Source: Vibrio ruber DSM 16370 (GTDB lineage: Bacteria > Pseudomonadota > Gammaproteobacteria > Enterobacterales > Vibrionaceae). Taken from it: a DNA stretch of 60,698 nucleotides. Positions 30,101 through 38,800 of this stretch are shown here, one piece after another. The notes below the pieces were generated by a model that was given only the letters and a program-made list of their open reading frames with translations, searched no databases and was not told the origin of the DNA. The stretch spans positions 1-60,698 of the forward strand of contig NZ_FULE01000011.1 of NCBI RefSeq assembly GCF_900163965.1, in the 5' to 3' direction. The position numbers were made by a program, and so were the translations under genes. Each line of letters opens with the position of its first letter. The first letter of the stretch is position 1.

Positions 30101-32863
30101 ACCGCGCGCCAGACCGGGACCACTCAGGTAAAGCTCACCGGCGACGCCGACCGGCACCGGGTTCAGATCAGCATTGAGAATCCAGGTTTGCATATTGGCA
30201 ATCGGGTAACCGATCGGCACGATTGCCGGACACGGGGTGCTGCAATCCCAGTAGGTCACATCAATTGAAGCTTCCGTCGGACCGTACAGGTTATGTAACT
30301 GACAAGAAAACTGAGAAAAGAACCGCTCTTTCAAAGCAAAGGAGAGCGCTTCGCCACTGGTAAACACCCGTCGCAGCGAGGTACAAGCCGCCACGTGCTG
30401 ATGATCTAAAAAGGCTTGCAGCATGGTCGGGACAAAATGCAGCGTGGTCACCGTATGCTGACGGATCAAATCGACCAATTTCTGACTGTCTTTATGTGCC
30501 TCCGGTGGTGCTACGACGAGTGTCGCGCCCACCATCAACGGCCAGAAAAACTCCCAGACCGAGACATCAAAGCTGTACGGTGTTTTTTGCAGTACCACGT
30601 CTGTCCCGTCAAGGGGATACTGCTCCTGCATCCACAGAATCCGGTTCATGACGCCGACATGCGGCACAGCAACCCCTTTTGGCTTGCCTGTCGAACCGGA
30701 AGTAAAGAGGACATACGCCAGATGTTCCGGTTCAATCCGGTTTGGCACCTGCCAGTCCGTCGCTTCTTGTGCCACCAGTGACCAGTCATCATCCAGCGTA
30801 TGACAAGGTACTTCTCCGGCAAATTCCGTCGTGAAGTTTTCCAGCTCAGGCACTGTCAGCAACAGAGTGGGCTGTGCTTGTTGGACTATTAATTCCAGCC
30901 GTTGCGGCGGATGCTCAGGGTCAACCGGCACATAAGCACACCCGGCCTGCACCGTGGCCAGCAAACTGACCACCATCTGGGCACTTCTTGGCATACAAAT
31001 AGCTATCCGGCTTTCCGGTGCCACCCCTTGCTTGCGGATCCAATGGGCTAGCTGATTCACCTTATGATTGAGCGTTTGATAATCCCAGCAGACTTGCTGT
31101 GACCCTTGCGCCGTGGTTTGGGTAAAGACTAAAGCCCGCTGCTGCGGTGTTTTGCGTGCCTGTCCCGCTAAGGCTTCACCGAGCGTAGCATGTGCCAGTT
31201 GTGGCGGCAGAAAAGCCGGTTGTTCGGTTTGGTTCCACTGCCATAGCATCTGCCACTCTGCCTCACTGAGACCGGACATAGTGCGTAATGGCCGGGTCGG
31301 TTCATCGGTCAGACATTGCAATAAATCACGCAGCGCGCTCAGATAAAACTGAGCCAGTTGCGCCACATCTTCTGTGCGATAACAGGCCGTCCGATACTGG
31401 AATGACAATCCAAGTTGTTGATTATGATGAACGGCAAATAAAGAGAGATCATATTTGGCGGTAAATTCAGGCACCGGCAGCGATTCAATCACCATATCAC
31501 CCAGCGTCACCTGACCGGATGACGCATCATCCAGATAGTTGAACATGGTCTGTACCAGCGGTTCATGACTGATATCTCGTGTCGAAACCAGTGTATCGAC
31601 CAGTTTCTCAAACGGCATCGCACTGTGACTCTGCGCGCCTGCCAGCGCCTGATGAACCGTTTGTAACCAACTTTCGGTGGTGGTTTCAGTGCTGAGTTGT
31701 GAACGAATCACCAAGGTATTGACGAACAGTCCCAGCATATTTTCGAATTCAGGCAGAGAACGCTCCGCCACAGGACACGCAACCCGGATATCTTGCTGCC
31801 CGGTGCGCTGGCTCAACATCCACTGGTAAGCGGCAAGCAACACTGTATAAGGCGTCATCCGGTACGTTTCACAGACGCGTTTCAGTTGCTGATAATCGGC
31901 CTCGGTCAGTGAGAAATGGTACCGGGCCCCTTCATCATCTCCGCAGTCTGCTTCGCTGGCCGTCACAAGTTGCGCTTCAACCGGACGACGCATCGGCAAC
32001 TCAAGGTGATAATCGCCATCTTCCAGTGTGTTGCGCCAGTAAGTCATCAGTTGCTCGTAGATATCGCCGCTGAGTAACTGTTTCTGCCATTGGGCGTAGT
32101 CGATATATTGAAACAGCTCGGGTGACGATACGTCTTGCTGCGAACTTAACTGACGGGTCAACTGATTGGCTTTTTCCACCATCATGCTTGTCAGGGTTTG
32201 TAACGACCAGTGATCGACCAGAATATGATGAAAAGTCAGCAGCAACCGGGAAGCTCCCGCTGCACATTTCAGATGTGTCAGACGAAACAGCGGTGGCTTT
32301 GCCAGATCAAATGGTTCACTCATGACGGCTTTCAGTGCCGAATCATAAGCCTCATCATCGGCTTGCGGCTGTTCGATAGCACCTAAATCAATCTCGCGAA
32401 TCTGCCATGCATCCATGATCGCTTGTGCTGTGTGTATATGGGCAACCGGATGACCATCGGCCGCCGCTGAAAATGTGGTTCGGAAAATTTCGTGCTCTGC
32501 CACTAACTGGCCAAAAATCTGCCGGAACAGCGTCAGATCAACCTGACCTTTTACCGCCAATAGTGCATTGACATTATATTGGCCGCTCGCTTGCTCAAAC
32601 TGCTGCAAAAACCACATCCGCTCCTGAGCAAAAGAGAGTGGCAACACCGCATCCGCACGGTTGACCCGGGTCAGTGCCGGCCATGTCCGGGACTGTTGCT
32701 GCTGTTGCAGATGCGCGATAATTTCCGCTTTTCTCGCCTGTAATGTCTGCTTGATCTCGGCAGTAAATGCCCCTTTCGGGGCATCAATTTTCAATTTGCC
32801 ATTTTCCAGATGTAAGCGAATATCACGCTGGAATAACTCAGCTAAAAGTACGGCAATACTCAT
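18191..32863 (-). CDS. Three-module NRPS, terminal: TubC-C-A(Ser)-T-E-C-A(Asp)-T-T-E-C-A(Gly)-T-TE
   Basis: A 4890-residue synthetase. Residues 1-52 are a TubC-type N-terminal docking domain. Module 1: C (HHILVDHW near 213), A (545-1075), T (Ser near 1128), E (HHLVIDAVSW near 1322). Module 2: C (HHLIMDGW near 1880), A (2200-2750), two carrier domains (LGADSI near 2820, LGGDSI near 2945), E (near 3138). Module 3: C (HHLIVDAW near 3615), A (3955-4425), T (near 4480), thioesterase (GWSFGA near 4630). Specificity residues read by eye are DVWHFSLIDK (Ser), DLTKIGHIGK (Asp) and DILQLGMVWK (Gly). Repeat-derived peptides interrupt several domains, notably about 70 residues in the thioesterase and a Gln-rich linker near 3420-3475. 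It overlaps the preceding NRPS gene by four bases. It should finish and release the peptide by hydrolysis or cyclisation. Confidence 0.95.
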   Translation of the reverse strand: MSIAVLLAELFQRDIRLHLENGKLKIDAPKGAFTAEIKQTLQARKAEIIAHLQQQQQSRTWPALTRVNRADAVLPLSFAQERMWFLQQFEQASGQYNVNALLAVKGQVDLTLFRQIFGQLVAEHEIFRTTFSAAADGHPVAHIHTAQAIMDAWQIREIDLGAIEQPQADDEAYDSALKAVMSEPFDLAKPPLFRLTHLKCAAGASRLLLTFHHILVDHWSLQTLTSMMVEKANQLTRQLSSQQDVSSPELFQYIDYAQWQKQLLSGDIYEQLMTYWRNTLEDGDYHLELPMRRPVEAQLVTASEADCGDDEGARYHFSLTEADYQQLKRVCETYRMTPYTVLLAAYQWMLSQRTGQQDIRVACPVAERSLPEFENMLGLFVNTLVIRSQLSTETTTESWLQTVHQALAGAQSHSAMPFEKLVDTLVSTRDISHEPLVQTMFNYLDDASSGQVTLGDMVIESLPVPEFTAKYDLSLFAVHHNQQLGLSFQYRTACYRTEDVAQLAQFYLSALRDLLQCLTDEPTRPLRTMSGLSEAEWQMLWQWNQTEQPAFLPPQLAHATLGEALAGQARKTPQQRALVFTQTTAQGSQQVCWDYQTLNHKVNQLAHWIRKQGVAPESRIAICMPRSAQMVVSLLATVQAGCAYVPVDPEHPPQRLELIVQQAQPTLLLTVPELENFTTEFAGEVPCHTLDDDWSLVAQEATDWQVPNRIEPEHLAYVLFTSGSTGKPKGVAVPHVGVMNRILWMQEQYPLDGTDVVLQKTPYSFDVSVWEFFWPLMVGATLVVAPPEAHKDSQKLVDLIRQHTVTTLHFVPTMLQAFLDHQHVAACTSLRRVFTSGEALSFALKERFFSQFSCQLHNLYGPTEASIDVTYWDCSTPCPAIVPIGYPIANMQTWILNADLNPVPVGVAGELYLSGPGLARGYFGRDDLTEQAFIANPFYEDYKDRRLKTGGRFDEDVYRDTRWYTRLYRTGDLARYREDGSIEYLGRTDFQVKVRGLRIELGEIEAAILALDFVKEVLVTAPDQQTLAAYVVIDGDEPDWARWQTLLAPHLPAYMIPAVFVRLDAMPVNANGKADRKALPEIDLARQNAGEYVAPQSPREVQLAQVFAEVLRLDTVSIEDNFFALGGDSIMSLQVVAKARAHGLAIEPKQVFQYATVKALAAVARVSEQTDFAADTYYGDTQPSAIQHWFLTQNLPNPNQFNQAVLLASTADIQPVLVEQTLAGLLQAHPLLAARFTRNSDGQWIQSIPYPNQITAEQLAFQYLEWQSSAEESLQVRIDQLCQQTQSALSIEEGRLFRAVLVRIVDDATAACSYRLLLVAHHLVIDAVSWRILFETLSQGYSQLAADADGQGGLSLPGQTAQQVLQQGGVFQAQTLPYKGWVAQFAACFGSPATATGLQGQTPEQATDLQGQTVELADEQNTGLNAWQAWTAQPEVQQALQVNYPLATQPLFPQQPIGIAALERFELSQHTTQALFERIAPAVKANGEEVCLTALAHALWQWSGQPNHLIQLEGHGRDQLDLDVSQTLGWFTRIYPALISAAVTPDQSWHQALLSNRAALSHNPERQQAVPFLSIQSQLTELSAAQGQPTLVFNYLGQLDLISTERDGEALFRKAPESLSAFRDEQNPRYWPIEINAFVQQGQLVVNIQYAAQWLSQTEAQRLATLLADSLQSLADSNETATGAIAADYPLAKVNDAQVQVIVRQAERQGMAVDDLYTLSPAQQGMYFHCLDYPDAYISQSVVTCRGALHKMHFQQAWQNAVNRHTALRTCFICDGVDEPHQLVLRPLRGQTPKGQSLQRLQGQSLQGQTPQMPLVFDEYDASSLTESERQQQLHRLQQQAREQLDLEQAPLMRLALVRWPDTADGQADYRLIWTIHHLIMDGWCLQRLVGEVMADYRTLVKSEPLPNIAGSAYRDFIAWLGESERATDAKAYWHSALAGFEQGKSLPAPVADVSVRSTATFHSQSLGESLSASLSNWARTQGVTLNTVIQGLWGLVLSRYLATDDVVYGVTTSGRPADLANADGIMGVFINTLPLRLRIEADATLGDWLTALQAQNLHMRDYEQTPLANIQRYAALSGNGPLFDSLLVFENLPVSDSTPIDGLSLTLDAHHVENNFPLTLRVVPRKNLQFDLLMNPQQVDAALMPGLVSQLIRWIERVTADPQSQQQPLITLIRRWSEAQSSFTAQMTQEALAHASPVQSVSLVQSEHALARIQKQAREATALTFYSDHTSLTQWSYQTLLSQAGQLAQQLPRVNRPEVNGDAPVIAICMPRQMEQIVAMLAVWYQGAAWVCIDPELPFSRIQHIIDDARPAYIIGGEMPSWVSDRGDGRWGVCPRNDSSGDWGVCPHNDTHNDNDAGQVLSHHSCAWIDITALNLGDDVTPSPMSLPPLPQLTAQETAYLVYTSGSTGKPKGVQVSHGNLLSYVDALFERVSLTADATMTTFATVAADLGFTCVLASLCSGRTLRLLPPNDYFDPEALAGRLAQHPVDVLKIAPSHLKALLAVAKPQRLLPQQCLIVGGESLDVTLWTQLRALAPTMTIVNHYGPTETTIGCCATELRSQADLGSIGTPLRNSVAYVVDEAGLPVANGVAGELWIAGAGVASGYLNRPDNTTRQFSRTDVLGLSEPSMALPLYKTGDRVVRGAQGELHYLGRQDDQVKIRGFRVELGEVRATLQAMPDVEDAVVLAVDGPSGQRLAAAVILASQDESQPRRLKQLEIALEGLLPDYMVPRLWQVLTQFPLQKNGKLDRQALASSMVAPDVTSSDEAETAQDSELRCVAPQPDSEPKLSAKAAPDVVLSDLWESLLKIRPQAEDNLFALGADSIICLQFIAKARQHGFKLTPKQIYAAPTVAALTTLLAEQAGESDCATPETAPTESKRTVDVPFGEKASVAEGGVTAASVTEASVAASSPESETPSITETLLSLWSALLRQPVSVSDNFFTLGGDSIIALQLVARARQHGLVITPKMLYATPTIAELAVTLGETAQPAAEPETVAADTPKTSALPDQQPLLPLLPIQQWFLEQPQPYPHYWNQAVMLRVPTRIVHRVMSQAVDVVLHKHPLLTARFEHLDTPQQAGYWLSHETAAVYAGFDGQDPAGLTALVAATQQSLNLTEGPLFKVVAFNLADGSSQLLLVAHHLVVDGVSWRVIGRELHQTYQTLLHGGEVTPDKEETTAAQWQQQLQHLPDEKLTAAGQYWQPMVNRFDSGILIAGAQPGTVGAVDTQHQTFSSQLTARLLGLGNLHQRSACEVAMLGALTQAVQSQFPRDQLLIDMESHGRCPWLADQDLSETVGWLTSRFPVRFDTASEDLDSVARQLAAVPDLGIGYGVLRYLHQRLAFPAPQILFNYLGQTGTLDMDWQLIDGAGQARHPDSLRRQLIEVTAQIRDGVLTVVWQYPPALKSQLDPVADAFAQRLEGIASFAGQTPLAGQSQQQALRGQAPLAEQSQQQTLRGQALLAGQTQQQTLRGQTAQPAAGYALTPVQQGMYLHSSALQGATPDESLYFNQTAVAIEGTLDAEAFVLAWQQTVNREQALRAHFQENQQGEPRQYFAAQVHLPVEILDWSGDATTQQQQRFEALCRADREKGFDLNTPPLMRLTLIRIAEQQHWLIWSRHHLIVDAWCSALVIQDVMCRYRQAMGDTSIQLTPRPDFSLYLDWLTQQDLDASKTFWKNYLRGFETPVALPAGTPDDAFELFDHRLSETLTSAVKSLCRTHGVTLNSVLQAAWALTLSHHSGQHDIVFGMTTSGRPAELPQAQRIIGIFINTIAVRMTLQADQTLAQLLELAHRQGVELREHECLPLVDITAQSELAQNGSLRGQSLFDALLVFENEALGEGAGKTGNHGLSVTPLQAYERNNYPLTLTVMPHDALIMRMGCDGKRVSLQAAKAMLSTLEQVLSAFTTAQGSDMLAEISRQWIASDVGFRGEAVTLDQWHLGAGILSDWTRKRERVAVSGADGQLTYGELLERTLHLVHALRCRGVDSHSRVVVCHARQTDMLVALLGVYAAGASYVPLDPSQPQARLQLILEETSPDLILNDGSVTLGDIGLNHSVASLIAATPFSDADREQALTRLTQQDQGLAYTIFTSGSTGRPKGVQIPRTALSNFLHSMVSVTQITEADKLLAVTTVGFDIAVLELFVPLLVGAQVVIADEAMVRDGAALSACLQKQGISIMQATPMTWQMLMDQPSQNWSHLTALVGGEALPPALAEGMISRGARLLNMYGPTETTVWSSCAEITPDNMVQPPLGRPITNTQLYVLDAWHNPVALGAEGELYIGGDGVSLGYLNRTELTSGVFLPDPFARCADAVMYKTGDRVRLSVDGELFYAGRTDFQIKLRGYRIETGEIEARLGAIEGIREAVVILCYANTEKACLVGYVTVNAAVNQADDVMSSESILSALKRVLPAYMVPQHIVYLAQMPLNANGKIDRKALPEPQLSGVISAQKTAPQTPVEIALAQAWQLLLGTETVYREDDFFTLGGNSLLAGRLVAMLRRQWALTLPLTAVFRHSELQALALHVEAEPTQAVVNKPDNECHADAALLVPMNAQAETNLLTCQARDNVFLLHPAGGIVRAYQAMVQQFGNRFPAYGIESPQLHGLSTSDPLNLEQLAERYVALIRSVQPHGPYRLVGWSFGAWLAMAIAHRLETLNEMVGQVTIIDARADVDKARLQVPELNQVSRYLACLNHRHRTLLLDNHLAELTLLEQTLTGQTLLAGQTAKPDPEPSSGGGLSRLSPQDSQGFEASVPVSASLGIKSSVPASTEAAQGRLSPQEQDLFVFDTLAQLLGETALLDDEAADRTLRLMQMQLLMQSHRLMREHVLQPVAAPLQVFWSSQTLEGSRYQQGADAGEWDRYGQVQSQVFSGDHDTIVRDPRVAEQILTAIKGAAIAVSDDMS
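18565..18756. repeat. Six repeat copies inside the terminal thioesterase coding region
   Basis: Four copies as GGGGACAGAC (18567, 18602, 18638, 18671) and two as GTCTGTCC (18725, 18744). They encode RLSPQ, SVP, SVP, RLSP, GQT and GQT units, about 70 residues in all, placed in the lid region of the thioesterase between GWSFGA and the end of the domain. Confidence 0.85.
22450..22605. repeat. Tandem repeat array between an E and a C domain
   Basis: Seven degenerate copies of CTGTCCCCGTAACG joined by TTGTTGCTG spacers. The protein reads AGQTPLAGQSQQQALRGQ and similar units, a Gln-rich interdomain linker of about 50 residues. Confidence 0.88.
25813..25866. repeat. Two repeat copies inside the Asp adenylation domain
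   Basis: GGGGACAGACGCCCC at 25819-25833 and GAGGACAGACACCCC near 25855. They are read as WGVCPHN and WGVCPRN, in a loop between the A2 and A3 core motifs. Confidence 0.8.
27432..27503. repeat. Repeat copies inside a C domain of the terminal NRPS
   Basis: GTCTGTCCCTGTAACG, CGACTGTCCTTGTAAC and GCGTCTGTCCCCGTAACG. They are read as RGQTPKGQSLQRLQGQSLQG between the N-terminal strand and the HHLIMDGW motif. Confidence 0.82.
28623..28800. repeat. Three repeat copies in the first E domain of the terminal NRPS
   Basis: GTCTGTCCCTGTAAG at 28625 and 28659 and GTCTGTCCCGGTAAAG at 28785. They are read as GQTPEQ, GQTVEL and GQTAQQ units in a surface loop of the E domain. Confidence 0.8.
29990..30045. 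repeat. Two repeat copies in the first Ser adenylation domain of the terminal NRPS
   Basis: GTGTGTCCCTGTAAAC and GCGTCTGTCCTTGTAATC add about 20 residues (YKDRRLKTGGRFDEDVYRDT) just before the YRTGDLARY core motif. This is the DRR reading frame of the repeat. Confidence 0.75.
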
Positions 32864-35800
32864 AATTCAAAGCTCTCCCTTTCATCTTCGTGGTCGGTCG
32901 TTGGTTCGGCTTGGCAGGTATGACAGTGCATATCCACATAAGCGGCCAGACTTGACAGATCCGGCAGTTCCATCAACTGTGCCAAACGAAGATTCAGGTT
33001 AAATTGTTGATTGATTCGGTTCACCAGACGGGTCAGCAATAGCGAATGGCCCCCCAGTGCAAAGAAGTTGTCGTGACGCCCGACAGACTCGATACCCAAT
33101 AAGCTCTGCCACAGGGCTGCCAGTTGTTGTTCGGTCGGAGTTTGCGGTGCGGAGAATGCCACACGCTGCCAGCTCGGCTCCGGTAGATTTTTACGATCCA
33201 CTTTGCCGTTATGAGTCAGCGGCAATGAGGTTAAGATCTCAATCTGATCCGGCACCATATAAACGGGCAGGCGCTGCTGCAGGAAGGTCATCAACGGCTC
33301 AATCGGCAGTTGTTGCTCACAGACCACATAGCCGACCAATGCATCTTGCTGCCCTCGCGAGCGCACCTGAACCACGGCTTCGCGAATCGCCGGATAGGTT
33401 GCCAGCACTGCTTCGATTTCTCCCGGTTCAATCCGCTGCCCGCGAATTTTGACCTGAAAGTCGGCTCTTCCCAGATACTCAATGGCGCCATCAGCACGAT
33501 AGCGCGCCAGATCACCGGTACGATACAAACGGGCATACTGCGCATCGCTGGTCGGTTGAGTTGTGGCTGAAGGGGTTGCTGTTGCAGCCAATGGATTGGC
33601 AATAAACACCGATTCAGTCAATTCAGGCAGCCCCAGATAACCGGCTGCGAGACCGACCCCGGCAAGATATAATTCCCCTTCAACCCCGACCGGTACGGGA
33701 TTGAGCTGACGGTCGAGAATCCACGTCTGCATATTGGCAATCGGATAACCGATCGGTACTTCGTTGACAATATTTTTCGCCCGGCAATCCCACCATGTGA
33801 CATCAATCGAGGCTTCAGTCGGGCCGTACAGGTTATACAGCCCTACATGCGGCAATAACTTCAGACAGTGTTGCTGCACGTGATAAGGCAGAGCTTCGCC
33901 ACTACAAATCAACCGGCGTAACTGAGGATGAGGACAGGCGATTGCTTGTTGAGAAGGCGCTTGCGGTGTCTGTCCCGCGAAGGATGTCTCTCCTTCAGGC
34001 GTCTGTCCCGCTAAGGAATGTCCCGCTAAGGAATGTCCCGCTAAGGATTCAAGGAAACCATGCAGCATCGCAGGTACGAAATGCATGGTCGTAATGCCGT
34101 AATCCCGTACCAGTTCAGACAGTCTGCCGCTGTCTTTATGCGCATCCGGTTCAGCCATTACCAATCGAGCGCCACTGACCAGCGGCCAGAAGAACTCCCA
34201 GACTGAAACATCGAAACCATACGGGGTTTTCTGTAACACCACGTCATCATGCTGCAAGCCAAATGTGTCTTGCATCCACGCAATCCGGTTGACGATCCCG
34301 GCATGGGGCACAGCAACGCCTTTGGGTTTACCGGTCGAGCCGGAGGTATAGAGGACATACAGAATATCATCGGCCTGTACGATTTGGCTGTCCGTTGGCT
34401 GCCATGGTTGTCCGTGATAGTTGTGACTTTCAGTAAGAACGGTTTCTACCGCCAGCACCGTCTGTCCTGCGAAAGCTCCCAGCGCTCCTTCTGCCGTCTG
34501 TCCCGTTAATACCGGCTCTTCAGGCGTCTGTCCTTCGAGCTGGTGCATCACATTCTGCTGTGCCAGAACCACCTTCGGCCGGGCACTGGCAACGATCATC
34601 GCCAGACGCTGAGCCGGCATATCCGGATCGAGCGGTACATAAGCACAGCCGAGCTTCACACAGGCCAGCATAGCAATCACCATCTCCGGTGAGCGACGCA
34701 TACATAAACCGATGCGCTCACCACGCAGACATTGGTGTGACCGGCGCAGGTAATGCGCCAACCGGCTCGCCAGCGCATCGAGCGTCTGATAGCTCAGCGC
34801 TAGATCTTGACCCGGTTGCCAGTCACTGCCATTCGCGCCAAGAGCCTCCAGATAAATCGGAGACACAATGTCAGCCGGACACACCAATGCTACGTGCGTC
34901 GGTGTCCGTTCAACCTGCCTTGCAAGATAAGCATCCAGCGTGGCTGGCACATCATAGACTTGTCCGGTCTGGTTCCACTGCCACGGGCCGGGTTGCTGAC
35001 ACTCGCTTGCCAACGCACGGATAAATTCATCTCCATGAATATCATGTTCAGCCGTCGCAGTCTGGGTCAGTAACGTGACAAAATCCGCTAACATCGCTGT
35101 CGCAACTAACGGCTCAACTTGACCCGAATCGATAGTGAGACGCATATCTAACTGTTGATGCGGCACCAACACTAACGTTAACGGGTAATTATTGCGCTCC
35201 AGCGTTTCCCGCACGGTAAACTGCAAGGCATCATCCATCTGGAATTGTTCACCGGGGTAGTTTTCAAACACCAGTAAGTTATCGAACAGCGCGTCTGCCA
35301 CGCCGGTTGTTTTCTGGATTTCAACCAATGGCACATGCTCATGTTCACGGCTGTCCATCAGCTGGCTTTGTAAATGGTGTGCCAGATCTACTAATGATTG
35401 CGGTTCATTGAGCTGCGCAACTAACGGAATGGTGGTGATAAACACGCCCATCATCTGCTGTGCATTTTCCAGCGCATCGGGTCGCCCTGCGCTGGTGATG
35501 CCCATGGTGACGGTGTCATGATTGGTGTAACGTTTGAGAATCAGCGCCCAAGCCGCCTGACACAAGGAGTTCAGTGTTAATTGATGCCGGGCCGCCAATG
35601 CTTTCAGCCCGGTGACCGATGCCGGAGACAACGCCTGAGTATATTGTTGTCCTATTGCAGCGTTTGTTGGTGCTTGCCCTTGCTCCGGTTTGAATGGCCG
35701 GGGAAGCTTTGCACTATCAGCCGCGTTGGTCTCGGTCAACAACTGTTGCCAGTAATCTAAACTGGCCGCGGTATCTTGCTGTTGCAACCAGGCAACAAAA

Positions 35801-38800
35801 TCAGCGAATTCACCGACACTGACCGCATCAGCTACGCCTTGTCCCGCAACCAAACTTTGATAAGAGCGGCGCACTTCGGCTACCATCTGGCCGGTACACC
35901 AGCCATCGACAATCAAGTGATGACGGGTCCAGATCAGGCAGTGGTGATCGGCTTTGAGACGCACTAACTGGAAACGCATTAACCCGGGATGATCAAGCGC
36001 AAATCCTTGGGTCAATGCAGCCTGAGCCAGTTCATGTACTTGCAGCTCCGGCGTTGTGTCGTCACGAAGTGTCATCACTTGCCAATCCAGTGGCACGGTG
36101 CGGGCCACATATTGTAATGGGGAATCCAGCCCTTGCCAGTGAAAACCGCTGCGTAGTACCGGATGGTGATCGAGCAGCGCCTGCCAGGCATTCTGTAACG
36201 CCTGTACGTCCAGTTCACCATGAAAGTCGATCACACTCTGATTGAGATATAATCCCTTGCCTGGCTCAGCAAGGCTATGGAAAAGCATCCCTTGTTGTGT
36301 CGGGGTCAGCGGGTAAATATTTTCCAGCGCATCCGAATCAATCGGAAGCTGGTCGCTCAAATGCTCGAATGCCTCTTGAGAATCCACAGCGTCAATCACC
36401 AACGGATAATCGCTCAGTGACAGGGTTGGCTGTGCCTGCTCACAGTGCTCAATCAATGCGGATAACACAGTGATAAAACGCTCTGCCACTTGCCGGATCA
36501 TGTGAGGCGTCTGCACATTGTGGTTAAACTGCCAGTGCACGGTTAACGCACCGTTCTTAATCATCCCATTGATATCCAGCCACTGCTTGCGGGTATTGCT
36601 GCCATGTCGCTGTTCAGGCACCGTTTCATCCGCGAGCGAGATATCGCCGATCGCTAAACCACGATCCAACTGACCGAGATAGTTAAACACAATCGAGGGG
36701 GTAACCAGCGTGTCGAGTTCACCACACAAATATTTCAGCACGCCGAATCCTTGCCCTTGCTCCGGCACCTGACGCAGTTGCGCTTTGGTATCCAGAATCA
36801 ACTGACGCATTGTGGCGTCTGTCCATGCAACGTCTTTTCCTAAGGTGTCTGTCCCCGTAACGCTGCCCGTAACGAAATGCGCATGGCACTGCAAACGTAC
36901 CGGATAACGGCTGGTAAACCAACCAACGGTTTGCGATAAATCCAATGTCTCGTGTTGCCGACCGTGACCTTCCAGTTCAATCAGAACTTCAGGTACTGCA
37001 CGCCATTCTGCGATGGAGCCATTCAGTGCCGCAAGTAATAGGTCATTAATGCCGAGATCATAAGCTTGCAGTGCGGTCGTGGTTAATTTCCGGGTGAGCA
37101 CAGGTTCAAGCTGCACATCAATACTCTCGGTATCCGCCAAACGGTTTGGCTGGGTGAAATCGATCTCCCCGACCGAGGCTGGCAAACGTACCCACTGGTG
37201 CTGCGTTGCGGCGTCTGTCCTTGCAAGCGGCTGCCAGTATTCTCGGGCGGCACGCTTGTGGGATTCCGGCCACTGTTGCAGGCTGCGAACCCACTCCCCG
37301 TATGAAGCACTTGGTTCAGGCAGTTCAGCTTGCGCTCCGCCTAAAAGACTAAAATAAGCCTGACATAACTGGCTGATCAGCACTCGCCAAGACACACCAT
37401 CAACCACCAAATGGTGAGCGGTCAGCAAAATCCGCCCACCGGCTTGATCATCAAAATCAATCACATCGGCACGAATCGGAGCGGTATTCTGTAAGTTGAG
37501 TAATGATTGCTGCGCCTGCAATAAGGTATCAAGTTGCTCAGCCGGCAACGAATGAGCCTCGACCGGCCACGGCCCCTCGCCAAGTTGCTGCAATACGGTT
37601 TGTTTCTCAGCATGGGCATTCGCGGCTCGGGTGCCTGTCCCCGTAAGCAAATCGGTCTCAGATAAAACGTCTGTCCCAGATAAAGTGTCTGTCCCTGCAA
37701 GAACGTCTGTCCCTGTTGGGGTGTCTGTCCCCGCAACGATGCTCACCTCATCAGCAACAAAGTAGCGCGCTGATAACTGAGGATGCAGCGCAAACACTTG
37801 TGATACCGCTTGGCGCAGACATGACAGATCAATCGTGTCGGTGTAACTTAACAGCACCGACTGATTCCAGTGATCGGCTTGCGCCAGATGTTGGTCAAAG
37901 AACCAGTGCTGAATCGGTGCCAGCGGAATGTTGGACTGGCTCGGCTCGGTCGCCTCAACCTGAGTTGCTGCCGGAACGCCACCGATAAGTTCGCGAGCCA
38001 GTGCGATTGGCGTCTGCCGGGCAAAAACCTGTTTCGGTGTCAGTTTTATCCCGGATTTTTTCAGTAACGCGACCAATTGTAAGCAGAGAATCGAATCGCC
38101 CCCCTGCCGGAAAAAACTGTCATGCAGCGTCACATCTTTGTTCAGCATAGTGCGATATCCGGCGGCAATCTGTTCGGCCAGTTGCGTGACATCGTCGGTA
38201 TCACTTGACTCAACCTGTAATTGTGCCCGGGCAATCTTCAGCGGGGTTTGCTTGGCAAAAACCTGTTTCGGTGTCAGTTTTACTCCGGATTTTTTCAGCA
38301 ACGCCACCAGTTGTAAGCAGAGAATCGAATCACCACCAAGCTGGAAAAAGCTGTCATGCAGTGTCACATCTTTGCGTAACATCTCACGGTATCCCGCTGC
38401 AATCTGTTCAGCCAGTTGCATCACCTCAGCGCTGTCCGCTGACGAAAGCGTCTCGGAAACCGTAGCATCATCGGCAGACACCGGTTCAGCCAGCTCTCGT
38501 TCACGAATATCCCATCGCAGATCGGGCTGTTCGAACACTTGTGTCAGGATTTGCAGATACGCTTCCAGTAAAGTTTGGATCGTTTCCTGACTAAATAGCT
38601 CGGTGCTGTATTCAAGATCAATGCGTAACGCGGCCTCACCGTCAGCTTGCTCGATCTCATTTAAACGCACGGTCATATCGAAACGCGCCTGTTTGAGTTC
38701 ACGTTCCACCACGTCAATCGAAAGATCTGTCAGAGACAGAGAGCTACGCGGCACATTGCGATAGACAAAGAGCACCTGAAACAGCGGGCTCCATGCCTGC

